Origin: Brevipalpus yothersi
Lineage: Eukaryota > Arthropoda > Arachnida > Trombidiformes > Tenuipalpidae
Assembly (NCBI GenBank): GCA_003956705.1
Contig: QZCP01000168.1
Coordinates: 250,775 to 314,774, forward strand
Direction: 5' to 3'
Length of the DNA: 64,000 bases
Part shown: positions 49,603 through 60,835 of the stretch, piece after piece
How positions within the stretch are numbered: position 1 is the stretch's first letter
Layout of the letters: each line of letters begins with the position of its first letter
The notes under the pieces: generated by a model
The model's database searches: none
What the model was told of the DNA's origin: nothing
Seen by the model: only the letters and a program-made list of their open reading frames with translations
Position numbers and translations under genes: made by a program

Positions 49603-50539
49603 AAAAAATCGAGATTAAAAAAATTCGCAAAAAATGATTAAAAATTAATTATTTTAATTTGTTTTGTCTTTTTGAGTAATCCTGATTTGATGATATTTTT
49701 TGAGAAATTTATTTACAGATAGGGTGGATAATTATACACTAAGCGATAATTTTCTGGGTTCGATTTGAAGAGTTTCATAATATTTAATAACTAAAATTCA
49801 AGGTAGTCAAGGTGTGAGAAAAGTATTCTATGTAGTTAATTAAAAGTGAAAAAAAGTATTCTGATCGAAGTTTAAAATTAAGATGCTAACTGCATAGACT
49901 ATTTTTTCACGGTAATTTTTGCTGTCATAAAATTTTTTCTAGGAGTAACTCGACTATAAGGAGTGTTAGTTCGAAGATTAGAAGGTGATCAATTTAACAG
50001 TAAATTTGAATCAAACCTTGATGAGTAACTGGCTAACAAAACTAACAGGGGAAAAGATGTTTAAAATTCATGTCTTCAATCGCTTTCATGGTGACGAGTT
50101 AGGAGGAAGAGTTAAGAGAATGTGAAATGAGTCAGCCCATCCAGCTGATCAGATTTCGTGGACGAAACAGAAATTGTAAGAATGTGGGCTCAATTTTATG
50201 AGCCCCTATGAATTCACTTTAGGGTACACTTTTTTTCGAAAATGATTATTGAATTCTCGTATGTGTAAGCAATGGCGATACATCGAAAATAGTGGTACAA
50301 GTTTTCCACCAATTCTAGCCATTTAACGATTCAACATCAAATGCTTCACTTTGGCATAGCTTTCGGCTCTTTTTCCTCCATAGGCAATAATATTAGAAAA
50401 ATAATTTGAAACATGATTGGAACAAGATGGGCAAAATAAAAGCATCGCTTAGATGGTTAGATAAAAGTGCTCATTTAACCTCAGGCAAAAAGCAAGTCAT
50501 CTCACCAATACAAGATGAAGTAGAATGGATGATAAAAAT

Positions 50540-50541
<2 letters not shown>

Positions 50542-50585
<44 letters not shown>
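50542..50585. repeat. (GA)n microsatellite
   Basis: 44 nt of GA repeat. With the (CT)n at 50743 it forms an inverted pair about 160 nt apart. Confidence 0.9.
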
Positions 50586-50591
<6 letters not shown>

Positions 50592-50740
50592 CATTTTGAG
50601 TAAAAGGCATCAAACAGACTAAATATGATTTGGCACTTCCATTTCTGGCTGCTTGTGTGTGCATAAAAGATGCCCAAGATTGAGGAACATACATTGAACA
50701 CCAAGTTATCACTTATTTCAGTTTTCTTCATCTTTTTTCC

Positions 50741-50742
<2 letters not shown>

Positions 50743-50796
<54 letters not shown>
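50743..50796. repeat. (CT)n microsatellite
   Basis: 54 nt of CT repeat, complementary to the (GA)n at 50542-50585. Confidence 0.9.
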
Positions 50797-50798
<2 letters not shown>

Positions 50799-51489
50799 TT
50801 TCTCTCTATTTTTCTTTCTTTCTTTATTCTCTTACCAGCTTCCCATTGTTTTTCCACCTCATTTCACTTTTTTCATCCTCAAGCATTTTCAAACCTCTCC
50901 TCCTCAAGAGTGGGCCTATAAATTGTTGAGCTCATAAAAATTCTAGTGAAGAATACGTAGGATATTGTTGCACAGCATGAAATGCCTGCATTATGAATCT
51001 CATTATCTTGAGTTTGTGACGATGGTATACGGAGGTGTATACTATTCGAAAAACTGATCGAAAAAGCGATTTCATACCACGAAAATAACTGAAAAGTTAC
51101 TCGAGTATGGAGATTGGGTGTTTTCGATCAATAGGGTGAGAAAAGTCAAAAGTTCCACTTCGGCAATATCCAGCAAAAGAGTATGAGAACTTAGGATATG
51201 ATAAGATCCTCTGCTATCACATAGGTCCTTTGTTAAGTCTTGTCTACTTCTGTGAAATTCACAGAAATTCTTGGATGAAATGGAAGGAGGTTCGTTTATT
51301 AGCTCTCACATCGTTCTGGGTGATTTTAACAAGTACTTGTTCGTCATGGTTGATCTTTTATCAATTTAAAAAACTTTTCAACTCTTATAACCTCCCATCT
51401 GAAGCAATGGTAAGGGGGGGGGGTTAATGAGCTCAGAATAAATCTTTTTGACTCAACCAAGTTCAGCTATTTTGTTACTGAATTTGAAT

Positions 51490-51495
51490 TTTATT
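51490..51495 (-). terminator. Poly(A) signal of the secreted-protein gene
   Basis: AATAAA on the minus strand about 60 nt after the stop codon at 51555-51557. Confidence 0.55.
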
Positions 51496-51554
51496 AATAA
51501 ACCACTGGCTGGTAAGTAAGATTTTGCTTTTTCCTTGGACTTGGTCGGGCGAAT

Positions 51555-52244
51555 TCAAGATTGAAGACTAAGAGACCGTAATATTAAGGCTGATGCTTTT
51601 TTAAGCTTATCAAGATACCAAACTCGAAAATCTCTGATAAATTCAGCCAAATCTATCAAAGTTTCAATACACTTTAAGACATTGGGTGATTGTATGGGCT
51701 TGGAGGTGGTTATTGGTTCGGAATTTGATCGACTACTAGCGGGCTGAGGCTGATCTCTGCTTTTAATTTTCTTCTTGAATTCCATCAGATTCGAAAAGTC
51801 TTTGAGACAAATTCGATTAATCTTTCTCAATATATCGTCTAGCCTGTGCGTTAAATACTTTTCATTTGGAATTGAACCATTTTTCAGCACATCTTCCGCT
51901 ACATCTACATTTGGTTTTGTTGTCATTATAGAGTTTGGGCCTGATGCATATGACTCTGATTTGATTGGAAAAATTTGCTAAAAAGCTGAATTATGATCAA
52001 TCACTTTAAACATACCATCACACTTTGTGGCAGGACATGTATCACACCTCGGATCACAATTATCACAAGAACAAGAACAATGTTGATCTGGTTGTGGCTC
52101 ATTTGATGGTCTAATAGTTGGAGTAGCCGTCAATTCAGGGGGAATGGTGAAGGTTGTGAGATGAATTTGGCTGTCAGAATCATTTTTTTCCAACGAATAT
52201 CCAAAACAAATCGAAAAGATCGAAAAAAATAACCAAAGAATCAT
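51555..52244 (-). CDS. Unrecognised secreted protein, Cys-rich motif plus helical domain
   Basis: Two exons, 52244-52016 and 51955-51555, joined in phase 1 across a 60-nt GTATGT...TCAG intron, give 209 residues. I do not recognise the family. Residues 1-17 form a clear signal peptide (hydrophobic LWLFFSIFSI core, likely cut after FGYS). Residues about 20-53 are Thr/Pro-rich and suitable for O-glycosylation. Residues about 55-75 carry seven Cys in 19 residues (CSCSCDNCDPRCDTCPATKC, eight with the last), a spacing typical of a small disulfide or metal-binding knot. The C-terminal 120 residues have no signal or membrane segment but two amphipathic helix regions (YLTHRLDDILRKINRICLKD and VLKCIETLIDLAEFIRDF) with a few Cys. 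The likely location is extracellular or the secretory lumen. The function is unknown. An AATAAA 60 nt after the stop supports expression. Confidence 0.65.
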
Positions 52245-54618
52245 ATCTTTGTTTATTGATTTTTGATGTTATTTTGAGCTTAGTGAGCTCAATAACAAAA
52301 ATTTTGATTTTATACATTGAAATTGATCATGTTACTTCTGATACACGTTTACATACTGAAATGATTGAATGAAAGTACTGGAAAAAATTATCAAGATATC
52401 ATAAGATATGCGATCGGAAATCCAATTCTTTCAAAGCGAAGGCTTAGTCACCAATTTTTTGGCTTCTTCACGATTGGAAATCACCAGAATTATGATTTTT
52501 CTGCGTGTTTCTGATTTTAAAAATATGTATCCAATTGGATTGTTGCTTCTATCTAGTCATTATTTGAAATAATTTCCAAGTTTCACCAAAAAACTGTATG
52601 AAGTTCTTGACATTCATGTGATATTTGAAATATCATCGTGTTGGGTTTCACTATCTTTTATTTGTCCCAGTTTTTAACCTTTTATCAGTGTTTGCATAAA
52701 TCAAAATATAATCTCAAGAAAGTTTCTCTCCATCGAATATAGGTGATGGGTAAATTCCCTTGGTTTCATGTCCACAAGAAGTTAATATGGTACTTTTGAT
52801 ATTTCAATACATGACTCGAAGAAAATCTACTTGAATTTTATACACTGGTACTGAAATATTTATATCCCTTTGATTCCACCAAAAGATAGAATTTCAAAAG
52901 GTTCCGAGAAGCATGTAGCGGCATTCCATATTTTTTGAAGACAAAAAGGCCCAACAGCGCAAGTAGTAACGTAAAATTAGGCACTTGTGTGATGTATGAT
53001 TAGGTGTGAATAAGGTTTTCGGTTGATGATGAGTGATCAAGTGAAACTTAACACGATAATATGCTTCCAAAAGAATGTAGACGTTAAGAACTTTTTTTTC
53101 AGTGGCAAAAATTTTGTTCCACAGTAACGGTGTGTGTATGTGTGTGTGTGTGAAGATGAAATCGTTATGTATTTGACTGACATTAGGTAGCTTAAATCAT
53201 TGCTCGTTTCATGTTCAACTCTTATGTTCCTTTTCATCTTCACGTCACTCTAATACTTCATTCCTCTGATCTTTTGAACCTCCTCTTCTTCATCCTTCTA
53301 TCCTGGGCTTCACTTCTCATCTTCACTTTTTTTCTCTCCGCCTTCATTTTACAGCTTCCAAATGAACACATACACATTGCCTCCTATATATATATGTTTG
53401 AACAATAGAGTAGTAGAAGAGAGAGAAAATTTTTTTTTCATATGTCAAGAAAAGAAATAATATGTACAAGATGGCTTCATCTTTGTTCTTATGTTTCAAG
53501 ATGTGTTCCGAGAATCTTATCTTTGGTTGAAAGTAAAGTAAAGGAAAAGAGGCACAAAATGAATAAATCGGTTTAAAATGTTTCGGGGTCTTAGGCTATT
53601 TCATTCTCCAATTCTGGGGTCTTAGGAAATTTAATGATTTTGTATCATATCAAATAATTGAGAAAATCTCAATCATTCTTGATTTCATCAACTTCCGGTC
53701 AAGCGTTAATCAAGCAATCAAGATTCATCATTAGAGCCTCCTGACTGGATTTGCCATGGATATAAGTTCATTTTTCATCTTTTTAGAAAGTGAGAGACTG
53801 AAAAAGAGCAAGAGAGAATGATGTCCGGCGAAACGATTGTCACTTATAACTGTACTGCAGTTGAAGCATGGCACAACTTGACACAAATCAGGTCCTTGAT
53901 GACCATAGACATGACTATTCACTTATCAAATGGAATGGAATGTATTTTTCATATTCAAAAAGAATGGAGAGAAGTGATCAAAGCAGACTGAAAGGACCAG
54001 TATATATGCTTGATTACCGATTATCGTGTCAGAATCCACCTTCTTCCTCCCATTTCTATTGATAATCGGTTTGAGTGAAAGCAGGGTAGTGAGTTTGAAT
54101 CGATTTACTACCACAGTGTCCAAAGAGACTTCTAAACTATCAACTGTTTTGATCGCTTATTTTTCTTGAATTGTTCCGATGGCACCATGAAAGAGAAGAG
54201 AACAAATCGAGACACACATATACACACTCGTACAGTGATGGCCACAAGGTGAACTATAATTTGTCCATTGTTATCATCACCGCACGGGGTTGTTAAACAC
54301 TTCATTTAACTATTCAGCCACATCCGCTGTAAGAATCAGTTTTTCAGGTCACTTTTTGGCTCTCACTTATACCTCCTCCACTCATTTTGCATCCTGCCAC
54401 GTTGACGTCGGGACCACAGCTTCTCGTGTTACCTTTACCTTTTCATTCATTCATTCCAGCCATTCATTCACACATATTCCCTTTTTCTTTCCCAATTTTT
54501 CATTGACTACACTTTCAGAATGAGTCTCAACCATTGCCGGTCACTTTTAGCCCCACTCTCAAGGACCATATCGCCTTCAGTTCCAACAGTAACTTACTAC
54601 TCTTCTATTCATCAGTCT
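52245..54618. other. Gene-poor region, part 3
   Basis: AT-rich, no supported gene. It includes the presumed promoter of the secreted-protein gene next to 52244 and a TG-rich patch near 53130-53150. Confidence 0.5.
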
Positions 54619-54626
54619 TCTCTCTC

Positions 54627-54702
<76 letters not shown>
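54619..54702. repeat. (CT)n microsatellite, about 84 nt
   Basis: CT repeat with one TA interruption. It is followed 28 nt later by (GA)n, so the two form an inverted pair. Confidence 0.95.
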
Positions 54703-54705
<3 letters not shown>

Positions 54706-54728
54706 TCATATTCTCTTTCAATGAATGC

Positions 54729-54730
<2 letters not shown>

Positions 54731-54763
<33 letters not shown>
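54731..54763. repeat. (GA)n microsatellite paired with the tract at 54619
   Basis: 33 nt of GA repeat directly after a spacer of 28 nt. Confidence 0.9.
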
Positions 54764-54766
<3 letters not shown>

Positions 54767-54777
54767 TGAGAAAAACT

Positions 54778-54828
54778 TTGACCACCGCTGGGGGCATGTG
54801 TATGTGTGAAACGTTGTCCGGTGGTCAA
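54778..54828. repeat. 10-bp perfect inverted repeat
   Basis: TTGACCACCG (54778-54787) and CGGTGGTCAA (54819-54828) are exact reverse complements around a 31-nt spacer. The block is unusually GC-rich for its surroundings. Confidence 0.75.
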
Positions 54829-55721
54829 GAAGAGTTGCTTCGATTATCCGCCTTCAGAATACATTCACGGCTATGGTGGCCCACCGATTAGTGAGAAATA
54901 CTCTCTCTCTCTCTCTCTTCCTTTCTCTCTTCTCCCAATTGTGAAAGGTTCAAACTAAGACTACAGTGTGCCCATAGCTGTTTAGTTCAAGTGTCCACCA
55001 TCGAGTGTTATTACAATTATTATTATTATTATTTTTTCATTGTATTCAGGCTTCAATGGATGGCACAAGGGAAAGTCGGATAGCAAGCTAGTCTTCCATC
55101 GGTGAGAGAGAGAGTGTGTGTGTGTATGGTCCAAAGTCCCACAAAAATCGCTTCTCAGCCAACCCATCATGGTGTTGGCTTGTTTGTAAATGTAACCATA
55201 ATGTATATTCAGTGGCTGAATAGAGTGGATTCCACTCCATAGTTTATATTTTCGCTTTGTGGGACTAACCGTACAGAAGATCGGTTCAAATGAAAAGCTT
55301 ACAACATAGAGCCCGAGACCTCGTGGTCATTGATTCGACTGGAATTGAATAAGATCACGGTTTCATGGATCAATTGATCGGCCATCCATAGGGTGACAAT
55401 CGAACTGAAGTGCGAAGACTTTCTCTCATTCACACAACGGTAGTGACTGAGGTTCAAAAATTGTCGAAAGAGAAAGAGGGAAAAAACGAAGAAGAAACAG
55501 TATCACACCGAGGTCTCTCTATAATTCAGTGTGAAAAGTTTTCTCAAATTTTCAACACAGAAGAAGTGTTTAGAATTTTGAGCCTCATATTGGTTACTTT
55601 ATGGATGACCCAAGGACCTGCCGAACTCATTTGAATGCAGGACCACTTTTTTTCACTTCTTTATTCATTCAAACCCAAGCGGGGAACATGTTTCATTTCT
55701 ATTTTACTCAACCACTTAGTC

Positions 55722-55723
<2 letters not shown>

Positions 55724-55792
<69 letters not shown>
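55724..55792. repeat. (CT)n microsatellite, 69 nt
   Basis: Pure CT repeat. The (GA)n at 55949-56017 is almost exactly the same length and complementary. Confidence 0.95.
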
Positions 55793-55795
<3 letters not shown>

Positions 55796-55946
55796 CATTG
55801 AATACCGATTTGCTTACAATCGCGAGTAAGTGGAACTTTTTTTATTCCATTTAATTAGATTTGCATGAAGTGAACTAGAGCTCACTTTTCATGAAGTGAG
55901 CCAAAATGCTCTTCTTCCATCAGAATCCATTATCTAGATGTGTGTT

Positions 55947-55948
<2 letters not shown>

Positions 55949-56017
<69 letters not shown>
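55949..56017. repeat. (GA)n microsatellite, 69 nt
   Basis: Pure GA repeat lying 156 nt after the complementary CT tract. Confidence 0.95.
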
Positions 56018-56021
<4 letters not shown>

Positions 56022-56494
56022 AAGAAAGAATATTGGCCTATTCGGGAAAGCAATTCCTCTTCCTATGGCCTGTAATTCCCATTTGCTCTTCCTTTCTATC
56101 TTATACTCTCTATTTTGCCTTCTCACGGAGCACGATTGAAGCTACAAAATGAAGAAAAGAAAGAGAAAGAGAATTGATATATAACCTCGTCACTTTATTT
56201 TATCCACTAATTTCATGTCCACTCAGCCTCTGAAGTGCTTTGAAAGATCGCTTGGCGCTCTCTTCCTTAAACCTCCAAAAAAGGTTGATCATTGTTCCCA
56301 TCATCATCATAAGATGAAAAGTTGTTCTCACCTATCTTACAGGGAAGCTGAGCAACTTACATGCTCCTCATATACACATATTCTTGGACATGAAAGTAGT
56401 TTAAGTCGATCGATGGGCTGGCCAACAATGGGATGGATGATTGTTGATCGACCAGAGAGGTATGAGAGAGAAAAGATGAAATATCAGCGGCCCA

Positions 56495-56501
<7 letters not shown>

Positions 56502-56565
<64 letters not shown>
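56502..56565. repeat. (GA)n microsatellite
   Basis: About 64 nt of GA repeat with one AAA interruption near its start. Confidence 0.9.
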
Positions 56566-56568
<3 letters not shown>

Positions 56569-59469
56569 ATAAGAAGAAGAAGGTGCTCACAATTGAGACT
56601 TAACAGCGGCTTGAGTAAGCAATAATTTAGTACCTATTTTCTCATCAGAGTAAGACCCAATAAAGAGAAAGAGAGAGAGAATCTTGAAAGGTAAAAGAAT
56701 AGGGTCATCTGATGGGGTGTGTTGAAGAAGAGTGGTCAAACGATATGCTCGGATAGATTTTAAAAATTTTTGGTTGTGTTTACCAGGCATCTTGAGCTTT
56801 ATAGGGGAATATTTGAAAAATATCAAATATCTACATGTCAATACTTATTATTTCTTTGCAGGGAGCTTCTGTTTCTGGTTTTCAAGAATTCTCTAATATT
56901 ATATAGATGTATGATGAATGTATCTGATTGATTCATTCAGAGTATATATACTTTTGGGTGATGGGTTTTTTCATCGTTATCTGAATGAATAAATGAATGA
57001 ATGAATGATTATAACACGATTTGTTGAGTGCATTCAAATACTTGAATCAGGATTGAAACAATACGGTAAGTATGCTCATAATTGTAAGAGCAAAATTTCG
57101 TGATACAATTGTAATTGGATTCATTCTTTCTACAAACTGAATTATACTTTACACGAAACTCATTATCAATCGATCAAATGATGATTGAATACATTGGACA
57201 ATTATATTCTCACGACTTATTGATTTCAAGATGTTCACTGTTTAACATCATCTTCCATCAAGCTATCAGAATCCTGTATTCTAGCAGTTAGACTGACATC
57301 CATCAGATTATCAAATCAGATTCTCTCTACCCTTACGAGATGGTGTTAAATGATCATCTTGATTCATCCGATTATTGGATGTAACAAGTTTGCCCATCGT
57401 AACCGGAAAGGATAATCATGAAAGATCATCTTCAATTTTCTGGTGAGAGTATCTTGATCATGATAGAGAGAAGATTCTGATTTCAACTTGCTTGATGGGT
57501 GCATACTATAGGCTACAGGTGATTATCATCATTCTCGATGTTCCAAAAAATTCTACAATTTTGATTTGGGATTTGAATTGTGCACAGAAAAACAGTGATG
57601 AAACTAAGGAAGAGTGTGAATTTTATATTGATCAAATTTATGAGTGAGAGATATATTCTCTTATCATGATACCATTTTAGACTCCTAGCTATTGAGAAGA
57701 ATTCTTCCTGTTAACCAATTTGCTCCTCATCAGAGAATCGAATGATCAAAATGTGATTGGAAGGTTCTCCAAATCACGCAAGATAAAGTGAATCTAGATA
57801 CAAGAGATTCACCGGAAAAAGAATGCGTACATGATGAGCATCAAGCAGGAGTACCGGAACCGGAAAAGAGGAAGGATGAAAAACGGATACTGAGAACAAA
57901 AAGATCAGTTCAACCTAGCCGAAGAATGTCCATTGTTTCCTCACTTTCATGAGCTACAAAAGTAAAGATACTTACACAGGAGCGCAATACACTAGATCAA
58001 CAGCAAAACAAGATTGTCCGGCCAATAGTTGTCATGTTCATCGAATAATAGTGATGAGAAAGAGAGGCAAAGAAAGAGAAAGAGAAAGAGAGACAGGCAG
58101 AGCTTACAGCAAGATGATGTTGAAATCAAATCATTCGGAAAATGATGATGAATGAACGATTTTTCTTGTGTTTTGGATGGTTACACTGGATTCGTGCATA
58201 AACTTACCCACTCACACACAGGAGCTTTTTCGGAAGGTATCGTCTAGAAAGATATTTCCCAGAGATGAGAGGAAAGAAAGAGAAAGAGAGAGGCTCGTTA
58301 AATGCAGGAAATGAGAGCAACAAATTGAAGCGGAAACTTTGAATATACACTTCCGCGCGTGTCATCTCTATTCATCTCCATCATTTGAGTGGGCCAAGAG
58401 TTGACTGGAAAGAGAGAGAGAGAGAGAGAGAGATCCTCATCTTTTTTTCACATTCAACCTCATCTTCGTGCTCATTTGTCTCTCCAATCAGGTATGCATG
58501 GATCTTTTTTTTGTGATACTCACTCTCTCTGTTCACGTTTCCGATCAGGAAAATTATCTCGATATCATGTCAACAGCATGATGCTCTAACTGTACATTGA
58601 GCACATACATCGATCTGATGTCCTTTATTTGATAACAAGTGTCCGGATTACAAAGCCTCCTGAATACAAACTTTCAACGAACATAGATACATCAACTTGT
58701 ATGGTTCATAGAAACTTGATGAGTTGAGGCTCTGATTTGGAAGTTTTCCATGGAATCGAGAAATCGAGAATTTAAGATGAAGTTCCTCTTACTTGCTAAT
58801 TTATCTTTCTCTCTTTTTTTCTTGCAAGAATTGTTCACTTCTCTGTTCTCGTTTGAATTACAATTACTTTTAATGTCAATTTGCATAAACATTTTCTTTC
58901 TACTATTTCAATTTGCATATTTATAGGACTAAATGTTTCTGTTGTAACTATTCTCATTTCATGCTTGTTTATCATCCTATCTTCGGAATGATGAAAAATG
59001 CTGATTGTCATGATCAAGTGTTGATGAATTTTTCCACTTCAATACTATTCCATGGGGCTTAAAATACGGGTAACTCTGCACCTCAAGCCTTTCAATGATT
59101 GAACCATTCAAATCTTTGGTCAATTGAACAAGGTGATCAGATAAGCCTTATGTGGCCTGTCAAATCTCACCAGTAGCCAAATGTGAATATCCGGTTTCAT
59201 TTCCCCAGAAAATATTTGTAATAAGCTTATCATGGATGGAAACTGTGTGATCTGTCATCCCATCAGCAATGAGTAAGATGAGCATCCACTGACAAACAGA
59301 AACACCATCGGCGACAAATTCATTGACCATTACAAATCAGCCATCAAAAATCCTAACTCAATCGGACCCAGTTACAAGTGGAAAAGTGAAAAGAGAAAGA
59401 GAGAACATGGGCCCTAAAATTGATCAAACCAATGGATCGGCTTCTCATTTTGCGATTCTCTATTCGGAT

Positions 59470-59472
<3 letters not shown>

Positions 59473-59531
<59 letters not shown>
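59473..59531. repeat. (CT)n microsatellite
   Basis: 59 nt of CT repeat. Confidence 0.9.
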
Positions 59532-59535
<4 letters not shown>

Positions 59536-60553
59536 GTAACACATTTGATCTCTGTTCATTCACATACATACACAACTTTCGAACGGAAAATGCTCCCCAT
59601 TCTCTCTTGTTCAACTGTTTATTCTATTCTGCTGGTTGAGAAAAAGTAAGACCGATTCTCTCTCCGGCTATTACCATGGTCTATGGGTGAGAGAGAGATG
59701 CAGGTCAAAGTTGAATTCACTCTTCTTTTCATCGCCTATTTGATCCATTCGATACATCGATTACCGTTCGATTCACTGGAGAGAATGCATCCCTACTTTC
59801 GATCCATATGTGGATCAGCTTACATAGACTATCCCGAAAAAACAACTCACTTCTACTATTTTATGCCCTCTTGGGACTCCCAAATTATTATCATGCCCCC
59901 TAATTTTGGCAATTTACACCCATAGATAGCATCTCATATTTCCTTGTTCTGCTATTCAATTTTCCCTGCCACTGAGGATCGATGCTACTGCTTGAGTTGA
60001 AAGCCCTTAAAATCCGCTTCCATCATATGTTCCATCTACTTTCTATGGATCGATGGTCGTCTGTCTTGCCCTTTGTCCCTCTCGTGGACATTCAAACCTT
60101 GCTGAAGACTTACCTTCTCGGGCTTTTTTCGCTCATTCAAACCAATCATTATAGATGTTGGCAAAACATGATCAAAGCTGTGAACATAAACACGACCTGA
60201 ACACACGCCAATGAGGTGTGAATTTAAGTGTGAAAATCTATGAGGTAAGCTGAGCCGATAAAGCTTGTCTAATTTGCATAATCCTGACTTGAATGTAATC
60301 GAAGACTTGAGAAACGCGTGTTAAGTGGCTCCGATACACAATGGATATGACGTAAAAATGAGCAAAGCATCATGATGATGAGAGTATGAGAGAGATAAAG
60401 AATGAAAAACATCAATTCAGTTTCCGTTCATACTATATATCAAATGATTGGTTGCTTACTTCAGCTCTCTCAACATGATGAAGTGGTTGATTTAATAGTT
60501 TTCCATCTGATGCTACATCATTCAAGAAGATTCGTAAAAGATTATAGATAAAT

Positions 60554-60559
60554 TTTATT
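60554..60559 (-). terminator. Poly(A) signal of FoxQ2
   Basis: AATAAA on the minus strand about 280 nt after the FoxQ2 stop codon. Confidence 0.5.
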
Positions 60560-60835
60560 TAGGTAATATCAATAATGAGCAATAATAGCTCAATACTCGT
60601 CATCTTATTGGAACAGTACTTGCGTGAATTTTTTTTAAAATCGATAAAATTGACGATAGTTCTGATCAAATTTTGAGTGAGAACAATCAAAATAAGTGTT
60701 AGTATTACAAAGAAAGGATCAGTTCTATCAGTGGAAAAATCTACCCAATTTCACAAAGAATACGGGAAAGAATTTTATAATGGAATAAATCTGCAATGCA
60801 TACCTATATTACCACAATCAAACAAATTCACCCCC

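Larger units (their letters stand above)
49224..51554. other. Region upstream of GPS2 and 3' of the secreted-protein gene
   Basis: AT-rich, with the CTCF-like motif at 49588-49602, (GA)n at 50542-50585 and (CT)n at 50743-50796. Frames across the microsatellites encode Arg-Glu or Ser-Leu repeats only. Confidence 0.5.
54829..60835. other. Gene-poor, microsatellite-rich region downstream of FoxQ2
   Basis: No supported protein gene. It holds long CT and GA tracts (55724, 55949, 56502, 59473) and two GTAAG-type donors shortly after CT tracts (about 55827 and 59646). Open frames here (56215-56625, 59323-59649 and others) are made largely of Ser-Leu or Arg-Glu repeats. The right end should carry the 3' UTR of FoxQ2. 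Confidence 0.5.

Noticed and set aside
51978..52015. Read-through of the secreted-protein first exon to a stop at 51978
   Set aside because: Possible retained-intron form, but splicing from GTATGT to TCAG restores the long helical frame in phase.
55906..56625. Arg/Glu repeat frames, and similar ones at 19.4, 30.7, 31.1 and 50.4 kb
   Set aside because: Direct translation of (GA)n microsatellites; no unique domain on either side.
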